DNA of 64,000 bases from Selenomonas bovis DSM 23594 (GCF_000381005.1 NZ_KB908382.1:1-64000); one strand, 5' to 3'; counted from the stretch's first letter, positions 39,347-47,998 are shown. Notes: generated by a model from the sequence alone, not told the origin. Made by a program: numbers and translations.

Positions 39347-40288
39347 ATGCTCCGCATCCTCTTCGTCCTCACGGACCTCGTCGCGCCGCTCGCCTGCGGC
39401 TATTTCCTCAAGCAGCATCACCTGCTCTCGCAGCGCGTCAACGACTGCCTCATCCGCTTCAACATCATCATCGTCAACACCCTGCTCGCGCTGCTCGCCT
39501 TCTGGGTGCTGCCACTCGACCGCAGCCTCCTCATCGCCCCGCTCTTCGGCTGCTTCCTCGTCCTCTTCCCCGGCCTCATCGGCTACGAGCTCTTCGCGCG
39601 CCGCCTCAAAAGCCCCCTCGACCGCGGCGCCTACATGGGCAGCGCCCTCCTCGCGAACCTCGGCACCTTAGGCGGCGTCTGCGCCTTCATCCTCTACAAC
39701 GAGCAAGGCTTCGCCTACGCCCAGCTCGTCGCAACCATCCAGAACTTCCTCCTCTGCATCGTCGTCTTCCCCATCGCCCAATACTACCATATGAAAGCCA
39801 CCGGCAGCCTCCGGCAGACCAGCCGCCTCAGGAGCCTGCGCGACATGTTCCTCAGCCCGAACCAGCTCTGCGTCCTCGGCATGGCCGCGGGCCTCACCCT
39901 CAACGCCCTCGGCATCGAACGCCCCGCGCCCCTCGGCACACTCTTCCAAAGCCTCGTCCACATCGGCGCCTGGTCCGCCATGCTCCCCGTCGGCTTCTTC
40001 ATCGACCTCCGCACCACGCGGCGCTACCTCCCACACATCCACAGCCTCACCGCCCTGCGCTTCCTCATCACCCCCGCCGCCACCCTCCTCCTCGCCACGC
40101 TCCTCCCCCTCGACCCGATCCTTCGCAACACCATCATCATCCTCTCCTTCGCCCCCACCGCCATCAACGCCGTCCTCTCCGCCCGCCTCTACCGCCTCAA
40201 CGTCAACCTCCCCGCCGCCAGCTTCCTCGTCACCACCGCCGCCTTCCTCCTCATCATCTTCCCCATCCTCTTCTTCCTGCTGCGGTAA
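39347..40288 (+). CDS. AEC-family (auxin efflux carrier-like) transporter
   Basis: A 313-residue membrane protein with about ten hydrophobic segments and the AEC/Mem_trans pattern: an early LVAPLACGYFLKQHHLLS, a mid ANLGTLGGVCAFILYNEQGFAYAQL, a basic central loop and the C-terminal FAPTAINAVLSARLYRLN. Such proteins export malate or other organic acids; the substrate is unknown. The start MLRILFVL follows SD AGAAGG. Repeat cluster B begins about 100 bases after its stop. Confidence 0.85.
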   Translation: MLRILFVLTDLVAPLACGYFLKQHHLLSQRVNDCLIRFNIIIVNTLLALLAFWVLPLDRSLLIAPLFGCFLVLFPGLIGYELFARRLKSPLDRGAYMGSALLANLGTLGGVCAFILYNEQGFAYAQLVATIQNFLLCIVVFPIAQYYHMKATGSLRQTSRLRSLRDMFLSPNQLCVLGMAAGLTLNALGIERPAPLGTLFQSLVHIGAWSAMLPVGFFIDLRTTRRYLPHIHSLTALRFLITPAATLLLATLLPLDPILRNTIIILSFAPTAINAVLSARLYRLNVNLPAASFLVTTAAFLLIIFPILFFLLR

Positions 40289-41118
40289 GCCGCCGCCCCA
40301 TTTCCTCCTCTCCTCCTCAGTCGCACGGGCTGCCACCTCTGGATCACCTGACTGCCTCGAACCACCTCCTACGACCTTCGTCCAGGGCGGCTGGTGTCAG
40401 ACAGCGAGCGCAGCGCGGAGCAAGTCGGCTGACACCAGCCGTCCGCCTGCCTCGAACTCCAGCCCGCCTCGAACGCTCCCCACCTCGCGCCCCATCAGCA
40501 GCCGACGGGCGGCGGACAGCGAGCGCAGCGGTTCGCCTATTCGGAAGCACGACAAGCCTCCATCATATCCTCTGTCTTTATTGCTGACGAGAGCGAACCG
40601 CGGAGCGAGTCGGCCGCCGCCCGGCAGCTGCCTACCTCGAACCCTAGCCCGCCTCGAACGCTCCCCACCTCGCGCCCCATCAGCAGCCGACGGGCGACGG
40701 ACAGCGAGCGCAGCGGTTCGCCTATTCGGAAGCACGACAAGTCTCCATCATATCCTCTGTCTATATTGCTGACGAGAGCGAACCGCGGAGCGAGTCGGCC
40801 GCCGCCCGTCGGCTGCCTGCCTCGAACCCCAGCCCGCCTCGAACGCCCCTACCCCGCGCCCCATCGGCCGCCGCCCGTCGGCTGCCCGCCTCGACCCCCT
40901 GCCCGCCTCTAACCATTTCCTCTGCGACCTGCGATCAGGACGGCTGGTGTCAGACAGCGAGCGCAGCGCGGAGCCTATTCGGAGGCACGACAAGCCCCCA
41001 TCACATCCTCATCCTTTATCGCCGACGAGAGCGCAGCACGGAGCGAGTCGGCTGACACCAGCCGTCCGTCTGCCTCGAACCCCAGCCCGCCACGAATCAT
41101 CCCCCCCACTCACCAACG
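40289..41118. repeat. foldback repeat cluster B (four elements plus CCTCGAAC spacers)
   Basis: Elements: B1 40385-40444 (60 bases, short form), B2 40498-40631, B3 40683-40816, B4 40938-41067. Arms are GGCGGCTGGTGTCAG/CTGACACCAGCCGTC (B1, B4) and GCAGCCGACGGGCGGCGG/CCGCCGCCCGGCAGCTGC-type (B2, B3). Inner stems in B2 and B3 are GCGGTTCGC/GCGAACCGC. B1 lacks the inner loop. An isolated right arm lies at 40866-40885. Eight exact CCTCGAAC copies are spaced among them. All elements point the same way. Confidence 0.85.
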
Positions 41119-41182
41119 CAAAAAAACGAGCCGACCGCCCGCACATCTCCGTGTGCAGCCGTCCGGCTCGCTTTTTTTGCGC
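41119..41182 (-). terminator. bidirectional terminator between repeat cluster B and nadC
   Basis: An imperfect stem (GAGCCGACCG.../...CCGTCCGGCTC) is flanked by an A run on the left and a T run on the right, suiting both directions. Confidence 0.65.
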
Positions 41183-41203
41183 CCGCAAGCGCCCTATTTC
41201 GCT

Positions 41204-42046
41204 CTATTTGATTCTCCCGATATCCATGCTGATATCGAGCGCCTTCACACTATGCGTGAGCGCGCCGACCGAGATGACATCCACCCCGGCGGCGGCCGCC
41301 GCCGCGAGCGTCGTCTCATCGATGCCGCCCGACGCCTCGACCACCGCGCGGTGATCGATGATCTCGACCGCCTCGCGCATCATCTCCGGCGCCATATTAT
41401 CCAGCATGATGACATCCGCGCCGCCCGCGAGCGCCTCACGCACCCCCGCGAGATCCTCCACCTCGATCTCGATCTTCGTCATATGGCTCGCATACGCCCG
41501 CGCCCGCGCGAGCGCCTCGCGGATGCCGCCCGCCACCTGGATATGATTATCCTTGATGAGCATCGCATCGTAGAGCCCCAGCCTGTGATTGCTGCCGCCG
41601 CCCACGCGCACCGCATACTTATCGAGCAGCCGCAGCCCCGGCGTCGTCTTCCGCGTATCGACCAGCCGCGCCCCATACGGCGCCGCAATCGCCGCGAGCC
41701 GCGCCGTCCGCGTCGCGACCCCCGACATATGCTGGAGCAGATTCAGCGCGAGCCGCTCGCCCGTCAGCACAGCGCGCGCCGTGCCATGCACCTCCGCGAT
41801 CACCGACCCCGGCGCGAGCTTCGCCCCATCCTCAAGCTTCGCCGTAAAGGAAATCCCCGGCTCCAGGAGCTCGAACACCCGGCGCGCCGCAAACACACCC
41901 GCGAGCACGCCCGTATCCTTCGCGTGCACGATGCCCGTCGCCTCCATCTCCGGCCCCACGATGGCATTCGTCGTGAGATCGCCGCTGCCGACATCCTCCT
42001 CAAGCCATGACCGCAAGCGCTCGTCCAGACCAAACATCATTTCCAT
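41204..42046 (-). CDS. nadC: quinolinate phosphoribosyltransferase (decarboxylating)
   Basis: A 280-residue enzyme turning quinolinate and PRPP into nicotinate mononucleotide. EDVGSGDLTTNAI, LALNLLQHMSGVATRTA, DTRKTTPGLR and the C-terminal VEASGGIDETTLAAAAAAGVDVISVGALTHS are diagnostic. Its start overlaps the nadB 3' end by 47 bases. Confidence 0.96.
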   Translation of the reverse strand: MEMMFGLDERLRSWLEEDVGSGDLTTNAIVGPEMEATGIVHAKDTGVLAGVFAARRVFELLEPGISFTAKLEDGAKLAPGSVIAEVHGTARAVLTGERLALNLLQHMSGVATRTARLAAIAAPYGARLVDTRKTTPGLRLLDKYAVRVGGGSNHRLGLYDAMLIKDNHIQVAGGIREALARARAYASHMTKIEIEVEDLAGVREALAGGADVIMLDNMAPEMMREAVEIIDHRAVVEASGGIDETTLAAAAAAGVDVISVGALTHSVKALDISMDIGRIK

Positions 42047-43688
42047 CGCTCATATCTCCCTTTTCCTCATCGAGCGCCACCTGCTCATCCTTCACATCGA
42101 GCACATGATGGCGCCACTTCTCACTCTTCTCCGGATAATCCATGCGGTAATGCGCCCCGCGGCTCTCCCTGCGGCGCAGCGCCGCCCGCGCGATCAGGAG
42201 ATCCGCAGCGAGCCGCCCGCGCAGATCGAGCTCCTCCGCCGACTCCGCCGCATACCCCTCGCGCAGCGACGACAGCCGCGAAAGCTCCTGGATCGCCTTC
42301 AGGATGCCCGGCGCATACCGGCGGATGCCCAGATACTGCGTCATCAGCACCTGCGTCTCCCGGTTCAGCCGCGCCGTATCCGAAAACGCCGCCTCGCGCA
42401 GCCCGTGCTCCTCGAAAAACAGCTCCGCGCAGAACGCCGCCCGCGGCGCAGCCTGCGTCTCAGCGCACGTCGCAGCCGCCACAATATCCTCCGCCGCGCG
42501 CCGGCCGAACACCAGCCCTTCGAGCAGCGAATTGCTCGCGAGCCGGTTCGCGCCCTGCAGCCCCGTGCACGCCGCCTCCCCGCAGGCATACAGCCCCGCG
42601 AGATTCGTGCGCCCGTGCGCATCCGTATGCACGCCGCCCATCATATAATGCGCCGCCGGCGCGATCGGGATGAAATCCCGCTCGATATCCACACCATACT
42701 GGCGGCACGTCTCCGCGATCATCGGGAACTTCTGCGCCGCATCGCCGATCCCCGTCGCGTCGAGGAACACGTGATCCATGCCGCTCTCCTGCATCTCCTT
42801 GAAAATGCAGCGCGCCACCACATCGCGCGGCGCGAGCTCCGCCATCGGATGATACTTCGGCATGAACCGCTCGCCCTTGCCGTTCCTCAGCACCGCGCCC
42901 GCGCCGCGCACCGCCTCCGAAATCAGGAAATTCGGGCACCCCTCGAGCGCGAGCGCCGTCGGATGGAACTGCACGAACTCCATATCCATCACCTCGGCGC
43001 CCGCGCGCCAGGCCATCGCGAGCCCGCTGCCCGTCGCGCCCTCAGGATTCGTCGTCTTGCTGAAAAGCCGCCCCGTGCCGCCCGTCGCGAGCACCGTGGC
43101 CCGCGCGCGCAGCACCACCTTCTTTCCATCAAGCAGCGCGGTCGCGCCATAGACGCGCCCCTCATGCACGAGCAGATCCACCACATAACAATGCTCGAGC
43201 GGCCGCACGCGCACCTCCTGCGCTACCATCGCGTTGAGCGCGCGCGCCACCTCCGCGCCCGTCGCATCGCCATGCGCATGAACGATGCGGTGGCGGCAGT
43301 GACACCCCTCGCGCCCGAGTGCGAGCCGCCCATCCGCCGTGCGGTCGAACTCCGCCCCGTGCGCCGCGAGCAACCGGATATCCTCCGGCCCCTCCGTCAC
43401 GACCAGCTTGGCGATATCCCGATCCGTCAGCCCGGCGCCCGCCACCAGCGTATCCTCCAGATGCAGCGCAGGATTATCATCGCTGCCGAACGACGCCGCG
43501 ATGCCGCCCTGCGCCTTGTTCGTATTGCTGTCAAACAGCGTATCGCGCACCGCGAGCAGCACAGACTTCCCCGCCCGCGCCAGATGCCAGGCCGCCGTCA
43601 GCCCCGCCACACCAGAGCCGATCACCAGCGCATCCGCCTCGTACCGCGGCAGGCTGCGCGTATCGAAATTCATCAAATACCGTTGCAT
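42000..43688 (-). CDS. nadB: L-aspartate oxidase
   Basis: A 562-residue FAD enzyme oxidising aspartate to iminoaspartate for NAD synthesis. The FAD-binding start ALVIGSGVAGLTAAWHLA, SNTNKAQGGIAASFG, the substrate-site segments HRIVHAHGDATG and EFVQFHPTAL, and ACGEAACTGLQGANRLASNSLLE are clear. In anaerobes fumarate probably serves as electron acceptor. The C-terminal tail after GAHYRMDYPE overlaps nadC, longer than needed for the family. Confidence 0.95.
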   Translation of the reverse strand: MQRYLMNFDTRSLPRYEADALVIGSGVAGLTAAWHLARAGKSVLLAVRDTLFDSNTNKAQGGIAASFGSDDNPALHLEDTLVAGAGLTDRDIAKLVVTEGPEDIRLLAAHGAEFDRTADGRLALGREGCHCRHRIVHAHGDATGAEVARALNAMVAQEVRVRPLEHCYVVDLLVHEGRVYGATALLDGKKVVLRARATVLATGGTGRLFSKTTNPEGATGSGLAMAWRAGAEVMDMEFVQFHPTALALEGCPNFLISEAVRGAGAVLRNGKGERFMPKYHPMAELAPRDVVARCIFKEMQESGMDHVFLDATGIGDAAQKFPMIAETCRQYGVDIERDFIPIAPAAHYMMGGVHTDAHGRTNLAGLYACGEAACTGLQGANRLASNSLLEGLVFGRRAAEDIVAAATCAETQAAPRAAFCAELFFEEHGLREAAFSDTARLNRETQVLMTQYLGIRRYAPGILKAIQELSRLSSLREGYAAESAEELDLRGRLAADLLIARAALRRRESRGAHYRMDYPEKSEKWRHHVLDVKDEQVALDEEKGDMSDGNDVWSGRALAVMA

Positions 43689-44282
43689 CGATTCCAGCTT
43701 CTTTCCTCATATATCACATAGAACCATTCATATTCACATTTATATTGATATCCAACCCCAAGGCGGCGGACCGCACCGCCTCGAACCATCCGGCCTCGAA
43801 CCGACCAGCCTCGAACAGTCCCCACCTCGAACCATCCAGCCACTCCGTACGCCCAGGCAGCGGGTGTCGGACAGCGAACGCAGCAGTTTGCCTATTCGGA
43901 GGCCCGACCGTCCTTAGGCATTCCTCTGTCCCCTTTGCCGACGAGAGCAAACCGCGGAGTGAGTCGGCCGACACCCGCTGCCGTCACCGACTCGAACACC
44001 ATCCAGTCTCGAACCGTCTCCAGCCTCGAACAGTCCCCACCTCGAACCATCCAGCCACTCCGTACGCCCAGGCAGCGGGTGCCGGACAGCGAACGCAGCG
44101 GTTTGCCTATTTGGAGGCCCGACCTCCCTCAGGCATTCCTCTGTCCCCTTTGCCGACGAGAGCAAACCGCGGAGTGAGTCGGCCGACACCCGCTGCCGTC
44201 ACCGACTCGAACACCATCCAGTCTCGAACAACCCCCGCCTCGAACTACCAAATGCCTCGAACCGCTCCCGCCGCCACAACAC
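43689..44282. repeat. foldback repeat cluster C inside the nadA-nadB interval
   Basis: Elements C1 43856-43982 and C2 44071-44197 (127 bases each, 215 bases apart) have perfect or near-perfect outer arms GGCAGCGGGTGTCGG/CCGACACCCGCTGCC. The inner stem is GCGGTTTGC/GCAAACCGC (one mismatch in C1). Eight CCTCGAAC octamers surround them. The cluster separates nadA from nadB, genes that are usually adjacent. Confidence 0.85.
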
Positions 44283-45200
44283 TCACTTCTTCACCGGCGC
44301 AATCTCCAGCATCCTCGTGAGCGCCGTCACCGCCTTTTCCCGGATCTCCTCCGGCACCACGACGCGCGGCGTGAGCGTCTTGAGCGCGTCGCGCACCTTT
44401 TCGAGCGTCGTCTTCTTCATATTCACGCAGAGCAGATGACGCGACGCGAGATGAAACTTTTTCTCCGGGCAGCGCTCCGCAAGCTCATAGAGCACCCCCT
44501 CCTCCGTCGCGATGATGAAATCCTCCGCCTCGCTCTCCATCGCGTACTTCACGATGCCCGTCGTGCTGCCGACATAGTCGGCGAGCGCGCGCACCGGCGG
44601 CCGGCACTCGGGATGCATCAGCACCGGCGCGCCCGGATACGCCGCGCGCGCCGCCTCGATATCCGCCTCCGTCAGCCCCATATGCGTCGGACAGCCGCCG
44701 TGCCAGCAGATCATCTGCCGCCCCGTCTGCGCCTCCGCGAACGAGCCGAGATTCCCATCCGGCAGGAACACGATCTCCCGATCCTCGGGGATCGACGCCA
44801 CCACCGCCGCCGCGTTCGACGACGTGCAGCAGATATCCGCCATCGCCTTCACCGCCGCCGGCGTATTCACATACGCCACGAACACCGCATCGGGATGCGC
44901 CGCGCGTGCGCGCCGCACCTCATCCGTCAGCGTATCCGTGAACATCCGGCACGTCGCGTCCGCCGCCGGCAGCAGCGTCACCTTCTCCGGCGAAAGGATA
45001 TTCGCCGTCTCCGCCATGAACCGCACCCCGCAGAACACGATCACCTCGGCATCCGTCCGCGCCGCCTGCCGCGACAAGCCGAACGAATCCCCCGTGAAAT
45101 CCGCAATCTCCTGGATCTCCTCCGGCTGATAAAGATGCGCCAGAATCACCGCTTTCCGCTCCCGCTTCAGACGCTCGATTTCCTCTATGATATCTTCCAT
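44283..45200 (-). CDS. nadA: quinolinate synthase
   Basis: A 305-residue [4Fe-4S] enzyme condensing iminoaspartate with dihydroxyacetone phosphate. The three cluster cysteines are in VIVFCGVRFMAETA, DICCTSSNAAAV and LMHPECRPP (one near each conserved position); AHLYQPEEIQEIADFTGDS is the typical start. The start MEDIIEEIERL follows SD GGGGAG; the next ATG upstream, at 45218, would add six residues. Confidence 0.95.
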   Translation of the reverse strand: MEDIIEEIERLKRERKAVILAHLYQPEEIQEIADFTGDSFGLSRQAARTDAEVIVFCGVRFMAETANILSPEKVTLLPAADATCRMFTDTLTDEVRRARAAHPDAVFVAYVNTPAAVKAMADICCTSSNAAAVVASIPEDREIVFLPDGNLGSFAEAQTGRQMICWHGGCPTHMGLTEADIEAARAAYPGAPVLMHPECRPPVRALADYVGSTTGIVKYAMESEAEDFIIATEEGVLYELAERCPEKKFHLASRHLLCVNMKKTTLEKVRDALKTLTPRVVVPEEIREKAVTALTRMLEIAPVKK

Positions 45201-45248
45201 ACGATTCTCCCCTGCCATACACCGCCCAGACAAGACGCGGCCGCGCCG

Positions 45249-45264
45249 AGCTGTCAAGACAGCT
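45249..45264. promoter_or_regulatory. operator candidate for NAD-synthesis regulation
   Basis: A perfect inverted repeat AGCTGTC-AA-GACAGCT lies just downstream of the nadA promoter. The TGTCTTGACA core on the minus strand resembles what I recall of NiaR (YrxA) sites in Firmicutes; niaR itself is not in the window. Confidence 0.55.
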
Positions 45265-45276
45265 GATAATACCCAT

Positions 45277-45305
45277 AGTATACGACCAGCCAGAGAAAAA
45301 CGCAA
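45277..45305 (-). promoter_or_regulatory. promoter of nadA
   Basis: On the minus strand TTGCGT, 17 bases, TATACT; the inverted repeat overlaps the expected transcription start. Confidence 0.65.
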
Positions 45306-45425
45306 CCAAAATGCACAATGCGCCCACGCCGCCCGCAAGCCCCTGCCGCCTCTTCCCGAAGCCGCGAGCCCTCCGCCTCTTGCCCCGCGCCGCGCCCGGC
45401 AAACCATCCCGGCAGCAAAAGCACG

Positions 45426-45470
45426 CAAAAAGGCGGCCCGCTGACGCAAGATTGTCAGCAAGCCGCCTTT
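45426..45470 (-). terminator. terminator of ptsHI
   Basis: On the minus strand AAAGGCGGCTTGCTGAC pairs with GTCAGCGGGCCGCCTTT and is followed by TT. Confidence 0.8.
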
Positions 45471-45554
45471 CTCAGAAAGATCTGCGCTTCCTTGAGTTTT
45501 CCAACCGGCACACACGCATCACCACAGCGGCGCGTGCGCCTGTCCCGTGAGAAC

Positions 45555-47270
45555 TCAGAGCACCTTATGCAGATACTCGCGGATCTCGTCGCCGTCCTCG
45601 AGCTTCATGACGTCGGCGAGGACTTCCTTCGCCTTGACCGAGGAAGTCTTGCGCAGCATCTCCTTGACGCGCGGGATGCTCGGCGCGCTCATAGAGAGCT
45701 CGTGGATGCCCATGCCCATGAGCAGCACAGCCGCGTAGGGATCGGATGCCATCTCGCCGCACATGCCGGCCCAGATGCCGTTGTCGCGCGCGCTCTGGAT
45801 CGTGCGCTGGATGAGGCGCAGCACCGACGGGTTGAAATGATTGTAGAGATACGAGATGTTCGCGTTGCCGCGGTCGCAGGCGAGCGTGTACTGCACGAGA
45901 TCGTTCGTGCCGATGGAGAAAAAGTCCACATACTTCGCGAGCACCGGCGTCATGACGGCCGCCGACGGCGTCTCGACCATGATGCCGACCTGCACATCGT
46001 CGCTGTAACTCTTGCCCTCGTGGACGAGCTCGGCCTTGGCGTCCTCGATGCGCGCCTTGACCTCCTTGAACTCGTTGACGTTGATGATCATCGGGATCAT
46101 GATGGCAACCTTGCCGTAGACGCCCGCGCGCAGGATGGCCTTGAGCTGCGGCAGGAAGAGATCCTTGCGCTGCAGGCTGATGCGCACGGCGCGGTAGCCG
46201 AGGAACGGGTTGTCCTCATGCGGGATGTTGAGGTACGGCAGCGGCTTGTCGCCGCCGATGTCCATCGTGCGGATCACGCAGAGCTTGCCCTTGCACTTCT
46301 CGACGGCTTCCTTGTACGCCTTGAACTGGTCCTCCTCCGTCGGGATCTCCTGACGGCCCATGAACACGAACTCCGAGCGGAACAGGCCGACGCCCTCCGC
46401 GCCGTAGTTCATCGCGTTGTCGACGTCCATGTGCGTGCCGATGTTCGCCATGAGCTCGACCTTGACGCCGTCCGGCGTCACCGCCGGCAGATCCTTGAGC
46501 GCCGCGTAGTGCGCCGCGAGCTCCTGCTGCTTCTTGATCTTGTCGCTGTAGGCCGCGATCTCATCCGGCGTCGGATTGATGGTGATCTCGCCGCGCTCGC
46601 CGTCGATGATGACGTGGTCGCCGTCCGCGATCTTGTCGATGCGGTTCTCCTTGTTGAGGCCGACGATGGTCGGGATGGCGCGCGCCTTGGCGATGATGAC
46701 GGCATGCGCCGTCGTCGAGCCGGAGCCGAGGAGGACGCCCGCGATCTTCTCCGTCGGCATGCCGGCGATGACCGACGGCTCGATCTCATGGCCGCAGAGG
46801 ATGACCTTCTCATCGCCGATCTCCGGCTCCTTGACGCCGAGGATGAACTTCGCGATGCGCTTGCCGACATCGCGGAGATCGACGGCGCGCGCGGCGAAAT
46901 ACTCGTCGTTCATCTGCTCGAACATCTTCGCCTGCTCCTCAGAGGCGCGCAGCACGCCGCGCGGCGCGTTGCCGAGCTCGTCGATCTTCTGCTCGATGTT
47001 GTCCGCCATCATCGGATCCTGCACCATCATGCGGTGCGCCTCGAGGATAGCCGCCTGCTCCTTTGTCTTCTCGTTCTTCTGCATCTTCTCGATGCCCTCA
47101 CGCAGCTGCTCGGCCACCGCCGTGAGCGCCGCCTTGGCCTTGGACTTCTCCGTCTCCTTGTCCTCGGGCTGATAGCTCACGAGATAGCCGTCGAGGTTCT
47201 GTCCCGCGAGCATGATCTTGCCCATGGCGATACCGGAGATAACGCCTTTGCCACGAATTTTCTCTGCCAT
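45555..47270 (-). CDS. ptsI: PTS enzyme I
   Basis: A 571-residue phosphotransferase that takes phosphate from phosphoenolpyruvate and passes it to HPr. The phospho-His segment is GSTTAHAVIIAKARAIPTIV, the PEP-binding barrel shows GVGLFRSEFVFM and IGTNDLVQYTLACDR, and the catalytic Cys lies in GMCGEMASDP. The start MAEKIRGKGVISG fits the family; the frame is open upstream without similarity. It lies about 110 bases after ptsH. Confidence 0.96.
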   Translation of the reverse strand: MAEKIRGKGVISGIAMGKIMLAGQNLDGYLVSYQPEDKETEKSKAKAALTAVAEQLREGIEKMQKNEKTKEQAAILEAHRMMVQDPMMADNIEQKIDELGNAPRGVLRASEEQAKMFEQMNDEYFAARAVDLRDVGKRIAKFILGVKEPEIGDEKVILCGHEIEPSVIAGMPTEKIAGVLLGSGSTTAHAVIIAKARAIPTIVGLNKENRIDKIADGDHVIIDGERGEITINPTPDEIAAYSDKIKKQQELAAHYAALKDLPAVTPDGVKVELMANIGTHMDVDNAMNYGAEGVGLFRSEFVFMGRQEIPTEEDQFKAYKEAVEKCKGKLCVIRTMDIGGDKPLPYLNIPHEDNPFLGYRAVRISLQRKDLFLPQLKAILRAGVYGKVAIMIPMIINVNEFKEVKARIEDAKAELVHEGKSYSDDVQVGIMVETPSAAVMTPVLAKYVDFFSIGTNDLVQYTLACDRGNANISYLYNHFNPSVLRLIQRTIQSARDNGIWAGMCGEMASDPYAAVLLMGMGIHELSMSAPSIPRVKEMLRKTSSVKAKEVLADVMKLEDGDEIREYLHKVL

Positions 47271-47379
47271 AATTCTTTCCCCCAGCTGTATGTGTATGTG
47301 TCCCCTTGTACATGCGGCAAAAAGGCCCGTCCGCGGAACGCAGGCGGGCCTACGCGGGGCAGCGCCCCACCCTATGCGA

Positions 47380-47646
47380 TTATTCCTCGCCGAACTTGGA
47401 AAGGACGAGATCCTTGAGCGCCTTGACTGCCTCAGCCTCATCCGGGCCGTCCGCGACGATCGTGATATCCGTGCCCTTCACAAGGCCCATGCTCATGATC
47501 ATGAGGATGCTCTTCGCATCGACCGTCTTGCCCTTCGCCTTGATCTGCACCTTGGACTTGAACTTCGTCGCCGTCTGCACGAACACCGAAGCCGGGCGAG
47601 CGTGGATACCAGTCTTGTTCTCGATCGTTACATTTGCTTCCGTCAT
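47380..47646 (-). CDS. ptsH: HPr phosphocarrier protein
   Basis: An 88-residue HPr. His15 (TGIHARPAS) takes phosphate from enzyme I. Ser46 (AKSILMIMSMG) is present, so regulation by HPr kinase and catabolite repression as in Firmicutes is expected. The start MTEANVTIENK is preceded by AAAGAGG. Its promoter region carries sigma-54 signals. Confidence 0.96.
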   Translation of the reverse strand: MTEANVTIENKTGIHARPASVFVQTATKFKSKVQIKAKGKTVDAKSILMIMSMGLVKGTDITIVADGPDEAEAVKALKDLVLSKFGEE

Positions 47647-47752
47647 TTGAAATACCTCTTTCTTAGGAACTTGCGGATCCGCCGCTTCCCGCGGCGATCC
47701 TGAGATAAACAGCGGTGCCTGCTGCACAGCCGATGCATATACCTGATTATAT

Positions 47753-47769
47753 TGCATACAGCGTGCCAA
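47753..47769 (-). promoter_or_regulatory. sigma-54 (-24/-12) promoter of ptsHI
   Basis: The minus strand reads TTGGCACGCTGTATGCA. The consensus is YTGGCACGNNNNTTGCW: every conserved base matches except one T to A, and the GG-to-GC spacing is exact. The expected start is about 95 bases before ptsH. Confidence 0.8.
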
Positions 47770-47886
47770 CTTCCTGCAGGCTGGGAAATTTTTATAATAA
47801 TTCCTGCAAAGCCCAGCAGCAGCGAGCCTTTTCGGAAACATTACCATGAGTTCTTCGGCTTGAAATGTATTTTTGAAAATCGTTTC

Positions 47887-47952
47887 TGGTAAATTTTACC
47901 AACTCGCGCTATTTGCTTGGTAAATTTTACGCAGGTTGGGTAATTTCTACCA
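47887..47952. promoter_or_regulatory. three palindromic upstream activator sites
   Basis: TGGTAAATTTTACCA at 47887-47901, TGGTAAATTTTAC at 47918-47930 (last bases changed) and a looser TGGGTAATTTCTACCA at 47937-47952. They lie about 120-200 bases upstream of the sigma-54 promoter, between it and the activator gene, the usual place for enhancer-binding protein sites. Confidence 0.75.
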
Positions 47953-47998
47953 TACCTCCGTGCCGACAAGCGCGGAGGAAGCAGCACGCCGCCTGCCG

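Noticed and set aside
40344-44189. Small proteins encoded in the repeat clusters
   Set aside because: Open frames on both strands repeat the same segments (for example SADSLRGLLSSAKGTEE twice), consistent with translated repeats rather than genes.
24610-44197. Kink-turn call for the conserved internal loop
   Set aside because: G-A rich loop segments are suggestive, but the three-base bulge with tandem G-A pairs cannot be set with confidence by eye.
24542-44282. CRISPR array in the repeat clusters
   Set aside because: Elements are palindromic, 60-134 bases long and few, with no regular repeat/spacer period and no cas genes.
40289-44282. Integron cassette array (attC sites)
   Set aside because: The foldbacks have attC-like size, but no integrase is present, no small cassettes lie between them, and the needed GTTRRRY/RYYYAAC core sites were not found.
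43689-44282. CCTCGAAC octamers as degenerate tRNA T-arms
   Set aside because: The reverse complement GTTCGAGG resembles a T-loop, but no acceptor, D or anticodon arm is associated with any copy.
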